Shown piece by piece: positions 45,819 to 55,118 of a stretch of 64,000 nt of DNA; position 1 is the stretch's first letter, and each line of letters starts with the position of its first letter. The notes under the pieces are model-generated. The model ran no database searches and was not told the DNA's origin. It worked only from the letters and a program-made list of their open reading frames with translations. The stretch comes from Loktanella sp. SALINAS62 (GTDB lineage: Bacteria > Pseudomonadota > Alphaproteobacteria > Rhodobacterales > Rhodobacteraceae), in contig NZ_JAAFZU010000023.1 in the NCBI RefSeq assembly GCF_018263905.1, positions 18,585 through 82,584 on the forward strand. The letters are read 5' to 3'. A program made the position numbers and the translations under genes.

Positions 45819-46780
45819 GATATATCCTTTTGGTTTGTCAGGGCCAGCAGAGTGATGTCACCCGGCCAGCGGGCTTGCAGGGCCGCGCCCGCGTTGTGTG
45901 CGCGCAGTCCCGTTGCGCAGGCCAGAACGACGCGCGCATCTTTGGGTGGGATCAGGGTCGCGATTGCATCCGGTGGGACGTGTCGGGCTGCATCGCAGAA
46001 CGGTGGGGCTTCTGTGCGCAGGTCGACGATCATGTCAGACGGTCGGATCTGGCTGCGCGCAATAAAGGGCAGCGATTGGTCAGGTTCCGGTGCATCGTCA
46101 AAGCGAAAGCCCCCCATGCGCCATGTCACGGTGTCCATGCTGATCAATTGCCCCAGCGGAGACGGTGTAAGCTCCAGCAAAATCGACAAGGCCATTTGCG
46201 CCTGCAGCGCCCCGATCGCGCCCACGACCGGCCCCATTACGCCCGCTGTGGCGCAGGTGGCACCGCGTTCCGGCAGATCGGGAAAGATAGCGCGCAAAGA
46301 GGGATATCCCCCGCAGCAAGCCGCCACATAGCCCGATCGCGCCAGCGCCGACGCGGTGACGAGCGGTGTGCCATGTGCCAGACAGGCATCCGAAAGTGTC
46401 AAGCTGGCGGCGAATGTATCTGCGCAATCAAGCACAAGGTCCGCCGCAACAAGCGCTGGCGCGTTGGCCGGGTCGAGCATCTGAAACAGCGGTGTGACCT
46501 GCACGTCCGGGTTCAGCGCGGCAATCGCCGCTGCGGCGGCCAATGCTTTCGATTGGCCGATCTGATCCATACGATAAAGCGGCTGGCGGTGCAGATTGTG
46601 TTCTGCGACGGTATCGCCATCAACCAGCGTGATCCGCCCGACGCCAGCCCCAGCCAGATATTGCAGCACCGGCACGCCAAGCCCCCCGGCGCCGACCACC
46701 AGCACATGCGCGCGGGTCAGACGATCCTGTCCGGCCTCGCCGATCTCGGGCAGGATCGTCTGACGGGCATAGCGGGTCAT
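45815..46780 (-). CDS. thiF: ThiF-type adenylyltransferase with C-terminal rhodanese-like domain
   Basis: A 321-residue E1-like enzyme. N-terminal adenylation domain: HVLVVGAGGLGVPVLQYLAGAGVG (ATP site), DNFATR-like region DCADTFAASLTL, and the Cys in ERGATCATAGVMGP. The C-terminal rhodanese-like part (about 245-315) has VVLACATGLRAH. ThiF adenylates the C-terminal Gly of ThiS so sulfur can be added; the fused rhodanese may supply that sulfur. The ATG at 46778-46780 overlaps the thiE stop; the longer frame adds six residues. Confidence 0.93.
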   Translation of the reverse strand: MTRYARQTILPEIGEAGQDRLTRAHVLVVGAGGLGVPVLQYLAGAGVGRITLVDGDTVAEHNLHRQPLYRMDQIGQSKALAAAAAIAALNPDVQVTPLFQMLDPANAPALVAADLVLDCADTFAASLTLSDACLAHGTPLVTASALARSGYVAACCGGYPSLRAIFPDLPERGATCATAGVMGPVVGAIGALQAQMALSILLELTPSPLGQLISMDTVTWRMGGFRFDDAPEPDQSLPFIARSQIRPSDMIVDLRTEAPPFCDAARHVPPDAIATLIPPKDARVVLACATGLRAHNAGAALQARWPGDITLLALTNQKDIS

Positions 46781-47373
46781 GCGCAGACCCTCATCCACTC
46801 GCGTATCCGGCTTTCAGGTTCGGGATTGAGCGTGATATCTGTCACGACCGAAACAAGGTCCGCCCCGGCAGCAAACGCACCTTCGGCGCGGTCCACGTTC
46901 ATTCCACCGATGGCGCAAAGGGGGATGTCGCCCACCAGCCGCTTCCACTCTGTCACCCGGTCAAGCCCCTGTTGGCGCCATTTCATCTTTTTCAGGATCG
47001 TTGGATAGACTGGACCCAATGCGACGTAGTCGGGCGACAGCGAAAGCGCGCGGTCAAGTTCGGCATGATCATGTGTGGAAATACCCAGACGTAGCCCCGC
47101 GCGGCGAATGGCAGGTAGATCGGCGGTGTCCAGATCTTCTTGCCCAAGGTGCAGCCAGTCCGCACCTTCGTCGATGGCGATCTGCCAGTGATCGTTTACC
47201 ACCAGCATCGCGCCATGCTGTCGCGTCAGGTCAAGCGCTGTCCGGATGTCGTTGCGCAGGTCCGCGTGCGGGCGTTCTTTCATGCGCAATTGCACCATCG
47301 TTACACCCAACGGCAGCGCGCGCTCCAGCCACGACACAGAATCAAAAATCGGGTAGAACTTGGGTAGCGTCAT
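46777..47373 (-). CDS. thiE: thiamine phosphate synthase
   Basis: ThiE (198 residues) joins HMP diphosphate and thiazole phosphate to make thiamine phosphate. TIM-barrel motifs: [42 protein letters not shown] and PLCAIGGMN. It starts four bases inside thiG (ATGA-type overlap, 47370-47373) and overlaps thiF at its 3' end, in line with the operon. Confidence 0.95.
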   Translation of the reverse strand: MTLPKFYPIFDSVSWLERALPLGVTMVQLRMKERPHADLRNDIRTALDLTRQHGAMLVVNDHWQIAIDEGADWLHLGQEDLDTADLPAIRRAGLRLGISTHDHAELDRALSLSPDYVALGPVYPTILKKMKWRQQGLDRVTEWKRLVGDIPLCAIGGMNVDRAEGAFAAGADLVSVVTDITLNPEPESRIREWMRVCA

Positions 47374-48131
47374 AGCCAGGCCTTTCCAATCACCGGGGTC
47401 GATGGCTGGGCCATATCGCGCGGGTCCATCGGGTCTGCGGCACGGGCCAGCTGTCCTGCCTGCACCGCCAGCGCAAAGGCCCGCGCCATCGCGACGGGAT
47501 CACCCGCCTGGGCAACTGCGGTATTCAGCAACACTGCGTCAAAGCCCATTTCCAGCGCATCTGCCGCCTGGCTGGGCAGGCCAAGGCCCGCATCAATCAC
47601 CATCGGCACATCGGGAAATGCTGCGCGCAGGGTCCGAAGCCCGTAACGGTTGTTCAGGCCCAGCCCTGACCCGATCGGGGCGCCCCACGGCATCAGTACC
47701 TGCGCCCCGGCGTCCAGCAGGCGCCCGGCCAGCACTTGGTCTTCGGTCGTGTAGGGGAAAACCTCGAACCCGTCGGCGGCCAGCGTTTCTGTCGCTTCCA
47801 GCAGGCCAAACGGGTCGGGCTGCAAGGTATCGGCATGGCCAATGACCTCAAGCTTGATCCAGTTCGTATCGAACAGGTCCCGCGCCATCTGCGCCGTGGT
47901 CACCGCCTCGCGCGCCGAATGGCAGCCAGCAGTGTTGGGCAGGACATGCACGCCCAAGCTTTTGATGATCTCCCAAAAGCCCTGCGCCTGTCCGCTTTCG
48001 CGGCGCAGCGATACCGTCGCGACCGATGCGCCAGAGCCACGAAAGGCTGCTTCCAGCACGGCGGGCGACGGGTATTGCGCCGTGCCCAGCATCAGCGGGG
48101 TGTCAAGCGTGACGCCATAAAAATCGCGCAT
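47370..48131 (-). CDS. thiG: thiazole synthase
   Basis: ThiG (253 residues) makes the thiazole of thiamine from deoxyxylulose 5-phosphate, ThiS-thiocarboxylate and dehydroglycine. Landmarks are [16 protein letters not shown], the Schiff-base Lys in [13 protein letters not shown] [23 protein letters not shown] and [21 protein letters not shown]. It lies four bases after thiS. Confidence 0.97.
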   Translation of the reverse strand: MRDFYGVTLDTPLMLGTAQYPSPAVLEAAFRGSGASVATVSLRRESGQAQGFWEIIKSLGVHVLPNTAGCHSAREAVTTAQMARDLFDTNWIKLEVIGHADTLQPDPFGLLEATETLAADGFEVFPYTTEDQVLAGRLLDAGAQVLMPWGAPIGSGLGLNNRYGLRTLRAAFPDVPMVIDAGLGLPSQAADALEMGFDAVLLNTAVAQAGDPVAMARAFALAVQAGQLARAADPMDPRDMAQPSTPVIGKAWL

Positions 48132-48135
48132 GATC

Positions 48136-48333
48136 TTAGCCCCCCTGCATCGGGGTCAGCACTTCCAGCCGATCACCGTCGTTCAGATCTGTCCCGCCGC
48201 GCGCGCCCTTGGCCACAAAGGCACCGTTAAGCGCGGTCGCCACACGCGCCTCGCCCCAGCCAAGCTCTGTCAGCGCGTCGGCAAGCGTCGGCCCGGTGAC
48301 ATCCCGATGTTCGCCATTCACCTCAAGTTTCAT
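48136..48333 (-). CDS. thiS: sulfur carrier protein ThiS
   Basis: ThiS (65 residues) is the ubiquitin-like sulfur carrier for thiazole synthesis; it ends in the required Gly-Gly (LTPMQGG), where ThiF adenylates and thiocarboxylation occurs. The N-terminus [12 protein letters not shown] and [10 protein letters not shown] fit the fold. It overlaps thiO by 11 bases at its 5' end. Confidence 0.96.
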   Translation of the reverse strand: MKLEVNGEHRDVTGPTLADALTELGWGEARVATALNGAFVAKGARGGTDLNDGDRLEVLTPMQGG

Positions 48334-49288
48334 GTAAAAGATCCCCTTTGATGCCTTTTGTTAGATAGTCGGTGGCCTGCTTCGCCAGTGCCGGTGCCAT
48401 CAGGTAACCGTGGCGGAACAACCCGTTCAGATGCACAACCCGGCCCTGTACGGTCACGCGGGGGACATTGTCGGGAAAGGCCGGGCGCAGATCCGCGCCG
48501 GTTTCCACAAGCTCTGCCTCTCCAAATCGCGGATCGAGCGCATAAGCTGCGCTGAGCAATTCCAGCACCGCGCGCGCCGAGATACCGCGCCGGTCGGCGC
48601 TTTCCAGTTGCGTGGCGCCCAGCATGAACAGCCCGGACTCGCGGGGGACGATATAAAGGGGGTGACGTGGGTGCAGCAGGCGGACAGGGCGCGCAAGCGT
48701 GATATCGCTGCTGCGCAACACCACCATCTCGCCACGTACCGCGCGCAGTTCAGGCAGGGCAGCCGCCATGCCGCGCGCATCAATCACTGGGCCTGCGATG
48801 TCTGCGGGTGTCGCCTCGGCCCTTTCGACTGCGATGCCTCGGGCGGCCAGCGCTGCAACCAGATCGGCCAGCGCGCGGCGTGGGTCCAGATGGGATTCGC
48901 TGTCAAAGAAAAGCGCGCTTTTGTGTTGGTTCAGCTCTGGTTCAAGCGCGGTCAGATCATGGATCTGTTGATGTCCGGATGTGCGCCGCGCGAAACGTGT
49001 CAACTCGCCTTGGTCGCGCTGCAGGGCAATCACAAGCGAGCCGCGATAGGTGACTTCTGTCACCTCAGCCCAAAATGCCGCTGCCGCCTGCCCATGCGTG
49101 ACAATTGCAGTTTCGGCCACAGCACCCTCGCAAAACGGGGCAAGCATACCGCCAGCCCACCACGAACAGCCATGCGGCCCCGGTGCGCCATTGCGGTCGA
49201 TCACGCGCGGAGTAAGCCCAGCCTTGCTTAATTCATAAGCCGCGCAAAGCCCGGCGACGCCGGCGCCTATGATGGTCACGTCAACCAT
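48323..49288 (-). CDS. thiO: glycine oxidase ThiO
   Basis: ThiO (321 residues) is an FAD oxidase that turns glycine into the imine (dehydroglycine) used by ThiG, the aerobic alternative to ThiH. The FAD motif is DVTIIGAGVAGLCAAYELSKAG at the N-terminus, and CSWWAGGMLAPFCEG is characteristic of the family. The ATG at 49286-49288 overlaps the thiD stop by eight bases. Its presence with thiG and thiS indicates oxygen-dependent thiazole synthesis. Confidence 0.95.
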   Translation of the reverse strand: MVDVTIIGAGVAGLCAAYELSKAGLTPRVIDRNGAPGPHGCSWWAGGMLAPFCEGAVAETAIVTHGQAAAAFWAEVTEVTYRGSLVIALQRDQGELTRFARRTSGHQQIHDLTALEPELNQHKSALFFDSESHLDPRRALADLVAALAARGIAVERAEATPADIAGPVIDARGMAAALPELRAVRGEMVVLRSSDITLARPVRLLHPRHPLYIVPRESGLFMLGATQLESADRRGISARAVLELLSAAYALDPRFGEAELVETGADLRPAFPDNVPRVTVQGRVVHLNGLFRHGYLMAPALAKQATDYLTKGIKGDLLHET

Positions 49289-50084
49289 TGCGCCAGAACG
49301 CGTGGAAATGATGCAGTGGCCCATGACCAGAGCCGACGCCTAAATCATCCGCTGCGGCGATTGCGCCTTGCAGGTAGTCGTGCGCGCGCCTGACCGCTTC
49401 TTCCAGCCCGGCCCCCTTTGCCAACCCGGTCGCAATGGCGGCCGACAACGTGCATCCCGTGCCATGCGTGTTTTTTGTAGCGCGCCGTTGCGCGGTCAGG
49501 CGCATGATCCCCGCGTCGGAAATCAGAAGATCGACACAAACCTCGCCAGACCCATGGCCGCCCTTCATCAGCACTGCCTTTGGTCCCAGTTCGCGCAATG
49601 CATCGCCTTGCCCCATCATCTCGGCCTCGTCCTGTGCAGGTGCACAGCCCAGCAAGTCGGCAGCTTCGGGCAGGTTCGGCGTCAGCAACGTGGCCATTGG
49701 CAAAAGCTGACGGCGCAGCGAGTCAAGCGCATCAGGCGACAAAAGCCGGTCGCCGGATTTCGCTACCATTACAGGGTCCAGCACGATCGGCAGCGTGCGA
49801 CCCGCCAGCCCCTGCGCGACCACAGCGATTGCCTGCGGCCCGCCCAGCATCCCCAATTTGACCGCCCGAATATTCAGATCGTCGAACACGGCGTCGATCT
49901 GAGCCGCGATCATCGCATCGCTGACAGGTTCGACCAAAACGACCGCCCGTGTGTTCTGCGCGGTCAGTGCCGTAATGACGCTGGCCCCATAAGCACCAAG
50001 CGCGGAAAATGTCTTTAGATCGGCCTGTACCCCGGCGCCACCGCCAGAGTCGGACCCTGCTATCGTCAAAGCTATAGGAACCAA
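49281..50084 (-). CDS. thiD: hydroxymethylpyrimidine (phosphate) kinase
   Basis: ThiD (267 residues) phosphorylates HMP twice to give HMP diphosphate. The start is VPIALTIAGSDSGGGAGVQADLKTFSALG, with LDPVMVAKSGDRLL, LTPNLPEAADLLG and the anion-hole motif TKNTHGTGCTLSAA. I set the start at TTG (50082-50084), preceded at seven bases by AAGGGGG; the longer frame begins inside the riboswitch and its 22 extra residues have no family match. ThiD is the first gene of the riboswitch-controlled operon. Confidence 0.94.
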   Translation of the reverse strand: MVPIALTIAGSDSGGGAGVQADLKTFSALGAYGASVITALTAQNTRAVVLVEPVSDAMIAAQIDAVFDDLNIRAVKLGMLGGPQAIAVVAQGLAGRTLPIVLDPVMVAKSGDRLLSPDALDSLRRQLLPMATLLTPNLPEAADLLGCAPAQDEAEMMGQGDALRELGPKAVLMKGGHGSGEVCVDLLISDAGIMRLTAQRRATKNTHGTGCTLSAAIATGLAKGAGLEEAVRRAHDYLQGAIAAADDLGVGSGHGPLHHFHAFWRNG

Positions 50085-50152
50085 TGTCCGCCCCCTTGCT
50101 GTGTTGACCGATGCAAGGATACGGATATCGCGCGAGCCGTTTGCGCGCATGT

Positions 50153-50236
50153 ACCGTTCCCTACGCCGGTATAATCCGGATCAGGTTCGATGGGTTGGCT
50201 TGCGCCTCTCAGCCCTGATCAGGGCACCCCAACGGT
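50153..50236 (-). promoter_or_regulatory. TPP riboswitch upstream of thiD
   Basis: On the minus strand the sequence has the THI-box: ACCGTTGGGGTGCCC, GGGCTGAGA, then GAACCTGATCCGGATTATAC, then CGGCGTAGGGAACGGT. The outer P1 stem is ACCGTT with AACGGT. This is a standard TPP aptamer and probably represses the whole thiDOSGEF-thiY-tenA-thiZ-thiX operon when TPP is plentiful. The 68 bases between aptamer and the TTG start may hide the start site. Confidence 0.96.
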
Positions 50237-50361
50237 TTCATATTCTTCAGCTAGCCCTGCCTTGTCTCTCTGACAAGGGGGATGGTGGCAATTGGCCGGA
50301 ATGACGGGCCGCGGCGCGGCTTTTCAACTGTTGAATCGATGGTGGTTCAGGGCGAAGCGCC

Positions 50362-51126
50362 TTAGGGTGCTTTTCTGATAAAATAGCTGTGATTGGGGCG
50401 ATCCACCTGTAGCCGACCGTTTGCGTCAAAGTCGCTGTCGGCGTTGAACGGGATGACAGGACGGCTGGCAAAATCCGTCATGATCCCAACTTGGGCATCG
50501 AGGGCCATTGCGAGGCGGTCCTCAAGCTCTTCTTGTCTCTTGCCCCGATTGTACCCATGAACGCCATGGATGATTTCTGGAACGGCAACAGAAAACCCAA
50601 GATAGCGAAGTGTATAAGCTGCGGGCCAAAGCAGCATCTGTATGTCACCTTCTTTTCCATCAAAGGCGCTCTCGCTTTCCTTCGATCCAGTGGTCACGCA
50701 GAACAGCGCCTTTTTGCTGCGGAATTGACCCGCGTCAAAGCGCTGATCTACCGAGTGCAGCGCCCCGTGTGCCAAGACACGATCGAACCAACCCTTGAGG
50801 ATCGCTGGCGGCGCAAACCACCAGATCGGAAAGTGAAACACGACACGGTCCGCGCGACGCAGCTTCTCGATCTCTGCTTCGACATCGGTCGGAAGACAAT
50901 TCAGAGCGGCAGAATTTTCTTGCGCTTTGAGCGCGTCAAATCCTGTATCAGACGTAAGATGAGGATAATGGCTCGCACGCTCGACAGGATCAAAACCCAT
51001 TGAAACCAGATCAGAGCGAAGGACCGTATCACCCAAGCCTTCACAGGCGGTTTGGGTGGCATCCGCCCACACCCCGTTAAATGACCGCGCGTCGGGGTGT
51101 GCCAGAACAATCAGTGTCGTGGTCAT
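50362..51126 (-). CDS. flavodoxin-fold NAD(P)H oxidoreductase
   Basis: A 254-residue member of the NAD(P)H quinone oxidoreductase/KefF-like flavodoxin-fold family. It begins TTTLIVLAHPDARSFN and contains ADRVVFHFPIWWFAPPAILKGWFDRVL, a signature for FMN binding, and a HGVHGYNRGKRQEELEDRL tail. It probably reduces quinones or related compounds; the substrate is unknown. The ATG at 51124-51126 has GGAG upstream; an earlier ATG is in frame. It lies between the TPP riboswitch and tRNA-Lys and is separately transcribed. Confidence 0.88.
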   Translation of the reverse strand: MTTTLIVLAHPDARSFNGVWADATQTACEGLGDTVLRSDLVSMGFDPVERASHYPHLTSDTGFDALKAQENSAALNCLPTDVEAEIEKLRRADRVVFHFPIWWFAPPAILKGWFDRVLAHGALHSVDQRFDAGQFRSKKALFCVTTGSKESESAFDGKEGDIQMLLWPAAYTLRYLGFSVAVPEIIHGVHGYNRGKRQEELEDRLAMALDAQVGIMTDFASRPVIPFNADSDFDANGRLQVDRPNHSYFIRKAP

Positions 51127-51388
51127 GGAAAGCTCCGTAACATTTCTGGCAAAATCTGATGTTTTCAACCTGCAGCCGAAGCCGCTGGAAACACAAGGGC
51201 GGCATAGACTGGTGCCGCTGGCTTGGGCGATGGCTATAAAAGATCATTAGATTTGGAAACTTGCCCTGCTCTGCACGGTCACAACGTTGTTCCGCGATGA
51301 ACGACGCCAGAATCGCCGATGGCCAGAAGCGAACCCTGCCATTTTCACAGTTTTCATGCAGCATGCGCAAACAGGTAAGAGTGTTTTG

Positions 51389-51464
51389 TGGTGAGCCCGC
51401 AGGGGTTCGAACCCTGGACCTACTGATTAAAAGTCAGTTGCTCTACCAACTGAGCTACAGGCTC
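51389..51464 (-). tRNA. tRNA-Lys (anticodon TTT)
   Basis: On the minus strand the sequence folds as a standard cloverleaf: acceptor GAGCCTG with CGGGCTC, D-arm AGCTCAGTTGGTAGAGC, anticodon loop CTTTTAA (anticodon TTT), T-arm CAGGGTTCGAACCCCTG, then a discriminator A and an encoded CCA (51389-51391). Confidence 0.97.
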
Positions 51465-51563
51465 TGACCACGAAATGCGACCTAGATTGACCGTCGCGCA
51501 GGGTCAACCCGGAAATTGCGTCCGGGCTGGATAAAGTGACGGACGGGGCGTATAGCCGCGGCC

Positions 51564-52361
51564 ATGACACGTTCAGTTCCATTCATGAAGATGCACGGGC
51601 TTGGCAATGATTTTGTCGTGCTCGACGCCCGCGCGGGACATCGCGTGGACGCAGAATTGGCTGTCGCAATGTCAGACCGCCATCGCGGCATCGGATTCGA
51701 TCAACTGGCAGAAATTTCGGACAGCACGACGGCCGACCTGCATCTGACGTTCTGGAATGCAGACGGCAGCACCTCTGGTGCTTGTGGCAATGCGACCCGC
51801 TGCATCGCGGCGTGGCAGATGGTGCGAAACGGACAGAATCGTGTCACGATCACAACCGATCGCGGTATCCTGCAGGCGCAACAAACCGACACGGGCGTAT
51901 CCGTGAATATGGGCGCACCCCTGCTGGATTGGGCCGATGTGCCGCTGGCACAAGCGGTCGATACGCTGCATCTGCCCATTGATGGCAATCCGGTCGGAAC
52001 CGGCATGGGCAATCCGCATTGCACATTTTTCGTCGATGACGTCGCTGGTGTCGATCTTGCTGCACGCGGGGCCCAGATGGAACATCATCCGCTTTTCCCG
52101 CAGCGAACGAACGTCCAGTTCGCGCAGGTGATTGGGCCGGATCACCTGCGGATGCGGGTCTGGGAACGCGGCGCGGGAATCACGCTTGCCTCTGGCTCTT
52201 CTTCGTGTGCGACTGCTGTTGCAGCCGCCCGGCGTGGCCTGACAAGACGGGCGGTGCGGATTGATCTGGACGGTGGCACACTAATGATCGACTGGCGTAG
52301 TGACGGGGTCTGGATGACCGGCCCGACCGCGCATGTATTTGACGGGGTCTGGTATGGCTGA
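51564..52361 (+). CDS. dapF: diaminopimelate epimerase
   Basis: DapF (265 residues) converts LL- to meso-diaminopimelate for lysine and peptidoglycan synthesis. The two catalytic cysteines are in [10 protein letters not shown] and [13 protein letters not shown]-terminal [19 protein letters not shown] and FDQLAEI are family marks, as are [11 protein letters not shown] and NVQFAQVIG. It overlaps mtaB at its 3' end by eight bases. Confidence 0.97.
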   Translation: MTRSVPFMKMHGLGNDFVVLDARAGHRVDAELAVAMSDRHRGIGFDQLAEISDSTTADLHLTFWNADGSTSGACGNATRCIAAWQMVRNGQNRVTITTDRGILQAQQTDTGVSVNMGAPLLDWADVPLAQAVDTLHLPIDGNPVGTGMGNPHCTFFVDDVAGVDLAARGAQMEHHPLFPQRTNVQFAQVIGPDHLRMRVWERGAGITLASGSSSCATAVAAARRGLTRRAVRIDLDGGTLMIDWRSDGVWMTGPTAHVFDGVWYG

Positions 52362-53610
52362 TGCACCGATCTTTTCCAACCATGGCTGCCGGCTGAACGC
52401 CTATGAAACCGCTGCCATGACCGAACTAGCCACTGCTGCGGGCGTCACCAACGCCGTTGTCGTCAATACCTGTGCAGTCACGGCAGAAGCTGTGCGCAAG
52501 GCTCGGCAGGACATCCGCAAGCTGCGTCGCGCCCATCCAGACGCCACGCTGATCGTCACCGGCTGTGCGGCACAGACGGAACCCGAAACATTTGCCAACA
52601 TGGCAGAGGTGGACCGCGTCATCGGCAACACCGAAAAGATGGAACCGGCGACTTGGGCGGGCATGGCCCCCGACCTGATCGGGACCACCGAACCAGTGCA
52701 GGTCAACGACATCATGTCAGTCACCGAAACCGCTGGTCATCTGATCGACGGCTTCGGCACCCGGTCGCGCGCCTATGTGCAGGTGCAGAACGGCTGCGAT
52801 CACCGCTGCACGTTTTGCATCATTCCATTCGGGCGCGGGAATTCGCGGTCCGTGCCCGCCGGGGTCGTTGTCGATCAGATCAAGCGGCTGGTCGACAAGG
52901 GTTTTCAAGAGGTCGTTCTGACCGGCGTCGATCTGACAAGCTGGGGGGCCGATCTGCCTGCCACGCCCCGGCTGGGCGATCTGGTGCTGCGGATCCTGAA
53001 ACTTGTGCCGGACCTGCCGCGCCTGCGGATTTCATCCATCGATTCGATCGAGGTGGACGATGCGCTGATGCAGGCCATTGCGACCGAACCGCGCCTGATG
53101 CCGCACCTGCATCTGTCGTTGCAGCATGGCGACGATCTGATCTTGAAACGGATGAAGCGGCGCCATTCGCGCGACGACGCCATCCGCTTTGCCACTGAAG
53201 CGCGCGCGCTGCGCCCTGACATGACATTCGGCGCGGACATCATTGCGGGCTTTCCGACCGAAACCGACGGCGCGTTTGAAAATGCGCTGAAGCTGGTCGA
53301 CGACTGCGATCTGACGTGGCTGCACGTCTTTCCCTATTCGCCCCGTCCCGGCACGCCCGCAGCCCGGATGCCGCAGGTCCGCGGCCCCGCGATAAAGGCG
53401 CGCGCCGCCCGCCTGCGCGCCGCAGGTGATGTCGCCGTCGCGCGACACCTTGCCGCCCAGATCGGTCAGGCGCATCAGGTCCTGATGGAAAGCCCCCGCA
53501 TGGGTCGCACCGCTCAGTTCGCAGAGGTCCATTTCGAAACCGACCAACCTGTCGGACAGATCGTCCCGGCCACCGTGCGTGCGGTGCAGGACAGCCATCT
53601 GGTGGCCTGA
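52354..53610 (+). CDS. mtaB: tRNA t6A37 methylthiotransferase MtaB
   Basis: A radical-SAM enzyme (418 residues) that adds methylthio to t6A37 in tRNA. N-terminal UPF0004 domain with cluster cysteines in [16 protein letters not shown] and GCAAQTEP; radical-SAM CxxxCxxC in [27 protein letters not shown] and [10 protein letters not shown] fit the family. The C-terminal TRAM-like part follows. MtaB (not MiaB) is suggested by the N-terminal pattern and length. The ATG at 52354 lies just before the dapF stop. Confidence 0.93.
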   Translation: MADAPIFSNHGCRLNAYETAAMTELATAAGVTNAVVVNTCAVTAEAVRKARQDIRKLRRAHPDATLIVTGCAAQTEPETFANMAEVDRVIGNTEKMEPATWAGMAPDLIGTTEPVQVNDIMSVTETAGHLIDGFGTRSRAYVQVQNGCDHRCTFCIIPFGRGNSRSVPAGVVVDQIKRLVDKGFQEVVLTGVDLTSWGADLPATPRLGDLVLRILKLVPDLPRLRISSIDSIEVDDALMQAIATEPRLMPHLHLSLQHGDDLILKRMKRRHSRDDAIRFATEARALRPDMTFGADIIAGFPTETDGAFENALKLVDDCDLTWLHVFPYSPRPGTPAARMPQVRGPAIKARAARLRAAGDVAVARHLAAQIGQAHQVLMESPRMGRTAQFAEVHFETDQPVGQIVPATVRAVQDSHLVA

Positions 53611-54230
53611 TGCATCCCAACCCGGCATTTCGTCAGGCAGGAACCGACCGCAGCATCGCCTTTGCCCGTGAACGCGGGTTTGGAATGCTTTGCGTCAACG
53701 GGCCTGACCGCCCGCTTCTGGCGCACGTGCCATTTTTGCTGGATCAGGCGGGCACGACGCTGGATCTGCATCTGGTGCGGTCCAATCCGATCGCGCGGCT
53801 GGGCCCGTCCGTCACCGCCACCATCGCGGTGTCCGGGCCAGACGCCTATATCTCTCCGGATTGGTATGGGGTGCCGGATCAGGTGCCAACGTGGAATTAT
53901 GTGGCGGTCCACCTGACGGGTGTGCTGACCGCCCTGACGCAGGACGACATGCGCGATCTGCTGGACCGCGAATCGGCTCTGTTCTAATCGTATCTGCCAA
54001 AACCGGCCTGGACCGCAGACAAGATGACGCCCGACGTCCTTGACCGTATGATGCGACAGATCGTGCCGTTCCGCATGACCGTGGAGTCCGTCGACAGCAC
54101 GTGGAAGCTGGGCCAGAACAAACCAGAAGCCGTGCGGCTTGCCGCAGCGGATCATGTCGCATCCAGCGTTGGGCAGGACCGGGCTGCGCTGGCCGATCTG
54201 ATGCGCGCGCCCCCTGACCCGGCGCGCTGA
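53610..54230 (+). pseudogene. FMN-binding (PaiB-type) regulator, interrupted by in-frame TAA
   Basis: The open part (125 residues) begins [11 protein letters not shown] and contains LLAHVPFLL, ARLGP and SPDWYGVPDQVPTWNYVAVHLTG, matching the FMN-binding split-barrel of PaiB-like transcriptional regulators. A TAA stop at 53985-53987 is followed in the same frame by SYLPKPAWTADKMTPDVL and WKLGQNKPE, the missing conserved C-terminus, to a stop at 54228-54230. One substitution (for example GAA to TAA) explains it. The truncated protein lacks the C-terminal third. PaiB proteins typically modulate sporulation/protease genes in Bacillus; here the role is unknown. Confidence 0.82.
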
Positions 54231-54298
54231 GCGCGCGCGCATCACCGCTCGACAGCGGGACCGGCAACGCGCAAAGTATGCCAAAGAGGAGATTCCGG

Positions 54299-54901
54299 AT
54301 GCAGCTGTTGATGTCGCCTACTTCACCCTTTGTCCGCAAATGCCGCGTGCTGCTGCGCGAAGCGGACCTGTTGGACACGGTCGAAGAAGTGACCGTCGCC
54401 ACCACGCCCGCTGTCCCGGATGCTGCGGTCGCATCCGCCAATCCGGTCGCCAAGATCCCCGTGCTGCTGCGAATGCACGGCCCCGCGATCCATGATAGCC
54501 GCGTCATCTGCCGGTTTTTGAACGAACATGCAGGCGCAAACCTGTATCCTGCGACGCGCCTGTGGGAAACGCTGACACTGGAAGCGACGGCAGATGCCAT
54601 CATGGAAGCCGCGATTACGATGTTCTATGAAACGAAATATCGTGACCCGGCGCAGCAATCGACCGATTGGATAGATGCCCAGTGGTCAAAGGCCGACCGC
54701 GCCATCACCGCACTGGAAGACCGTTGGCTAAGCCATCTGAACGGACCGCTGGACATGGGGCAAATCGCAACGGCCTGCGCGTTGTCATACATCGACTTGC
54801 GACATGCCGCGCGCGACTGGCGCAATGGACGGGCTGGCTTGGCGCAATGGCACGCGACATTCGCCGCCAGACCATCGATGCTTGAAACCGCAGCGGCCTA
54901 G
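54299..54901 (+). CDS. glutathione S-transferase family protein
   Basis: A 200-residue GST. The N-terminal thioredoxin-like domain begins [21 protein letters not shown], where the Ser/Thr-Ser-Pro segment is the likely glutathione-activating site, and has [10 protein letters not shown] and [11 protein letters not shown]. The C-terminal helical domain contains [19 protein letters not shown]. The ATG at 54299 has GAGGAG nearby; an earlier ATG at 54278 adds seven residues. Substrate unknown. Upstream is the broken PaiB-like gene and downstream petABC. Confidence 0.9.
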   Translation: MQLLMSPTSPFVRKCRVLLREADLLDTVEEVTVATTPAVPDAAVASANPVAKIPVLLRMHGPAIHDSRVICRFLNEHAGANLYPATRLWETLTLEATADAIMEAAITMFYETKYRDPAQQSTDWIDAQWSKADRAITALEDRWLSHLNGPLDMGQIATACALSYIDLRHAARDWRNGRAGLAQWHATFAARPSMLETAAA

Positions 54902-55044
54902 CCAGCCAGGCGTCTTTACCGGGGCTCTGTGTCACACTGGTCACATTTCACGAAAGCCGCTAGATAGGACACATGGGTCGCGCGACCTGCGATGGAATGT
55001 CCGCTGGACGGATGCAATACCGACCGCTAAACAGCGCCCGACCA

Positions 55045-55064
55045 GTCGGCGGGGCCCCGCCGAC
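55045..55064. repeat. 20-base perfect palindrome in the petA leader
   Basis: GTCGGCGGGGCCCCGCCGAC reads the same on both strands. It lies 55 bases before the petA start in the 217-base gap between the GST gene and petA. It could be a protein-binding site or fold as hairpins in RNA. Role unknown. Confidence 0.7.
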
Positions 55065-55118
55065 GTTATCATTTCGCCACGGGCTCGCTATGGCCCGCCC
55101 CAGAACGGAGACGCACCC

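Noticed and set aside
50260..50278. Seven-base-pair hairpin CCTTGTC/GACAAGG near the TPP riboswitch
   Set aside because: No T-run on either strand and no relation to the aptamer; it may be part of the leader but nothing supports a specific role.
54804..55118. Extension of the petA frame upstream of 55119
   Set aside because: The extra sequence lies in the GST gene and the leader; the TTG start with GGAG matches the known N-terminus of Rieske proteins in this group.
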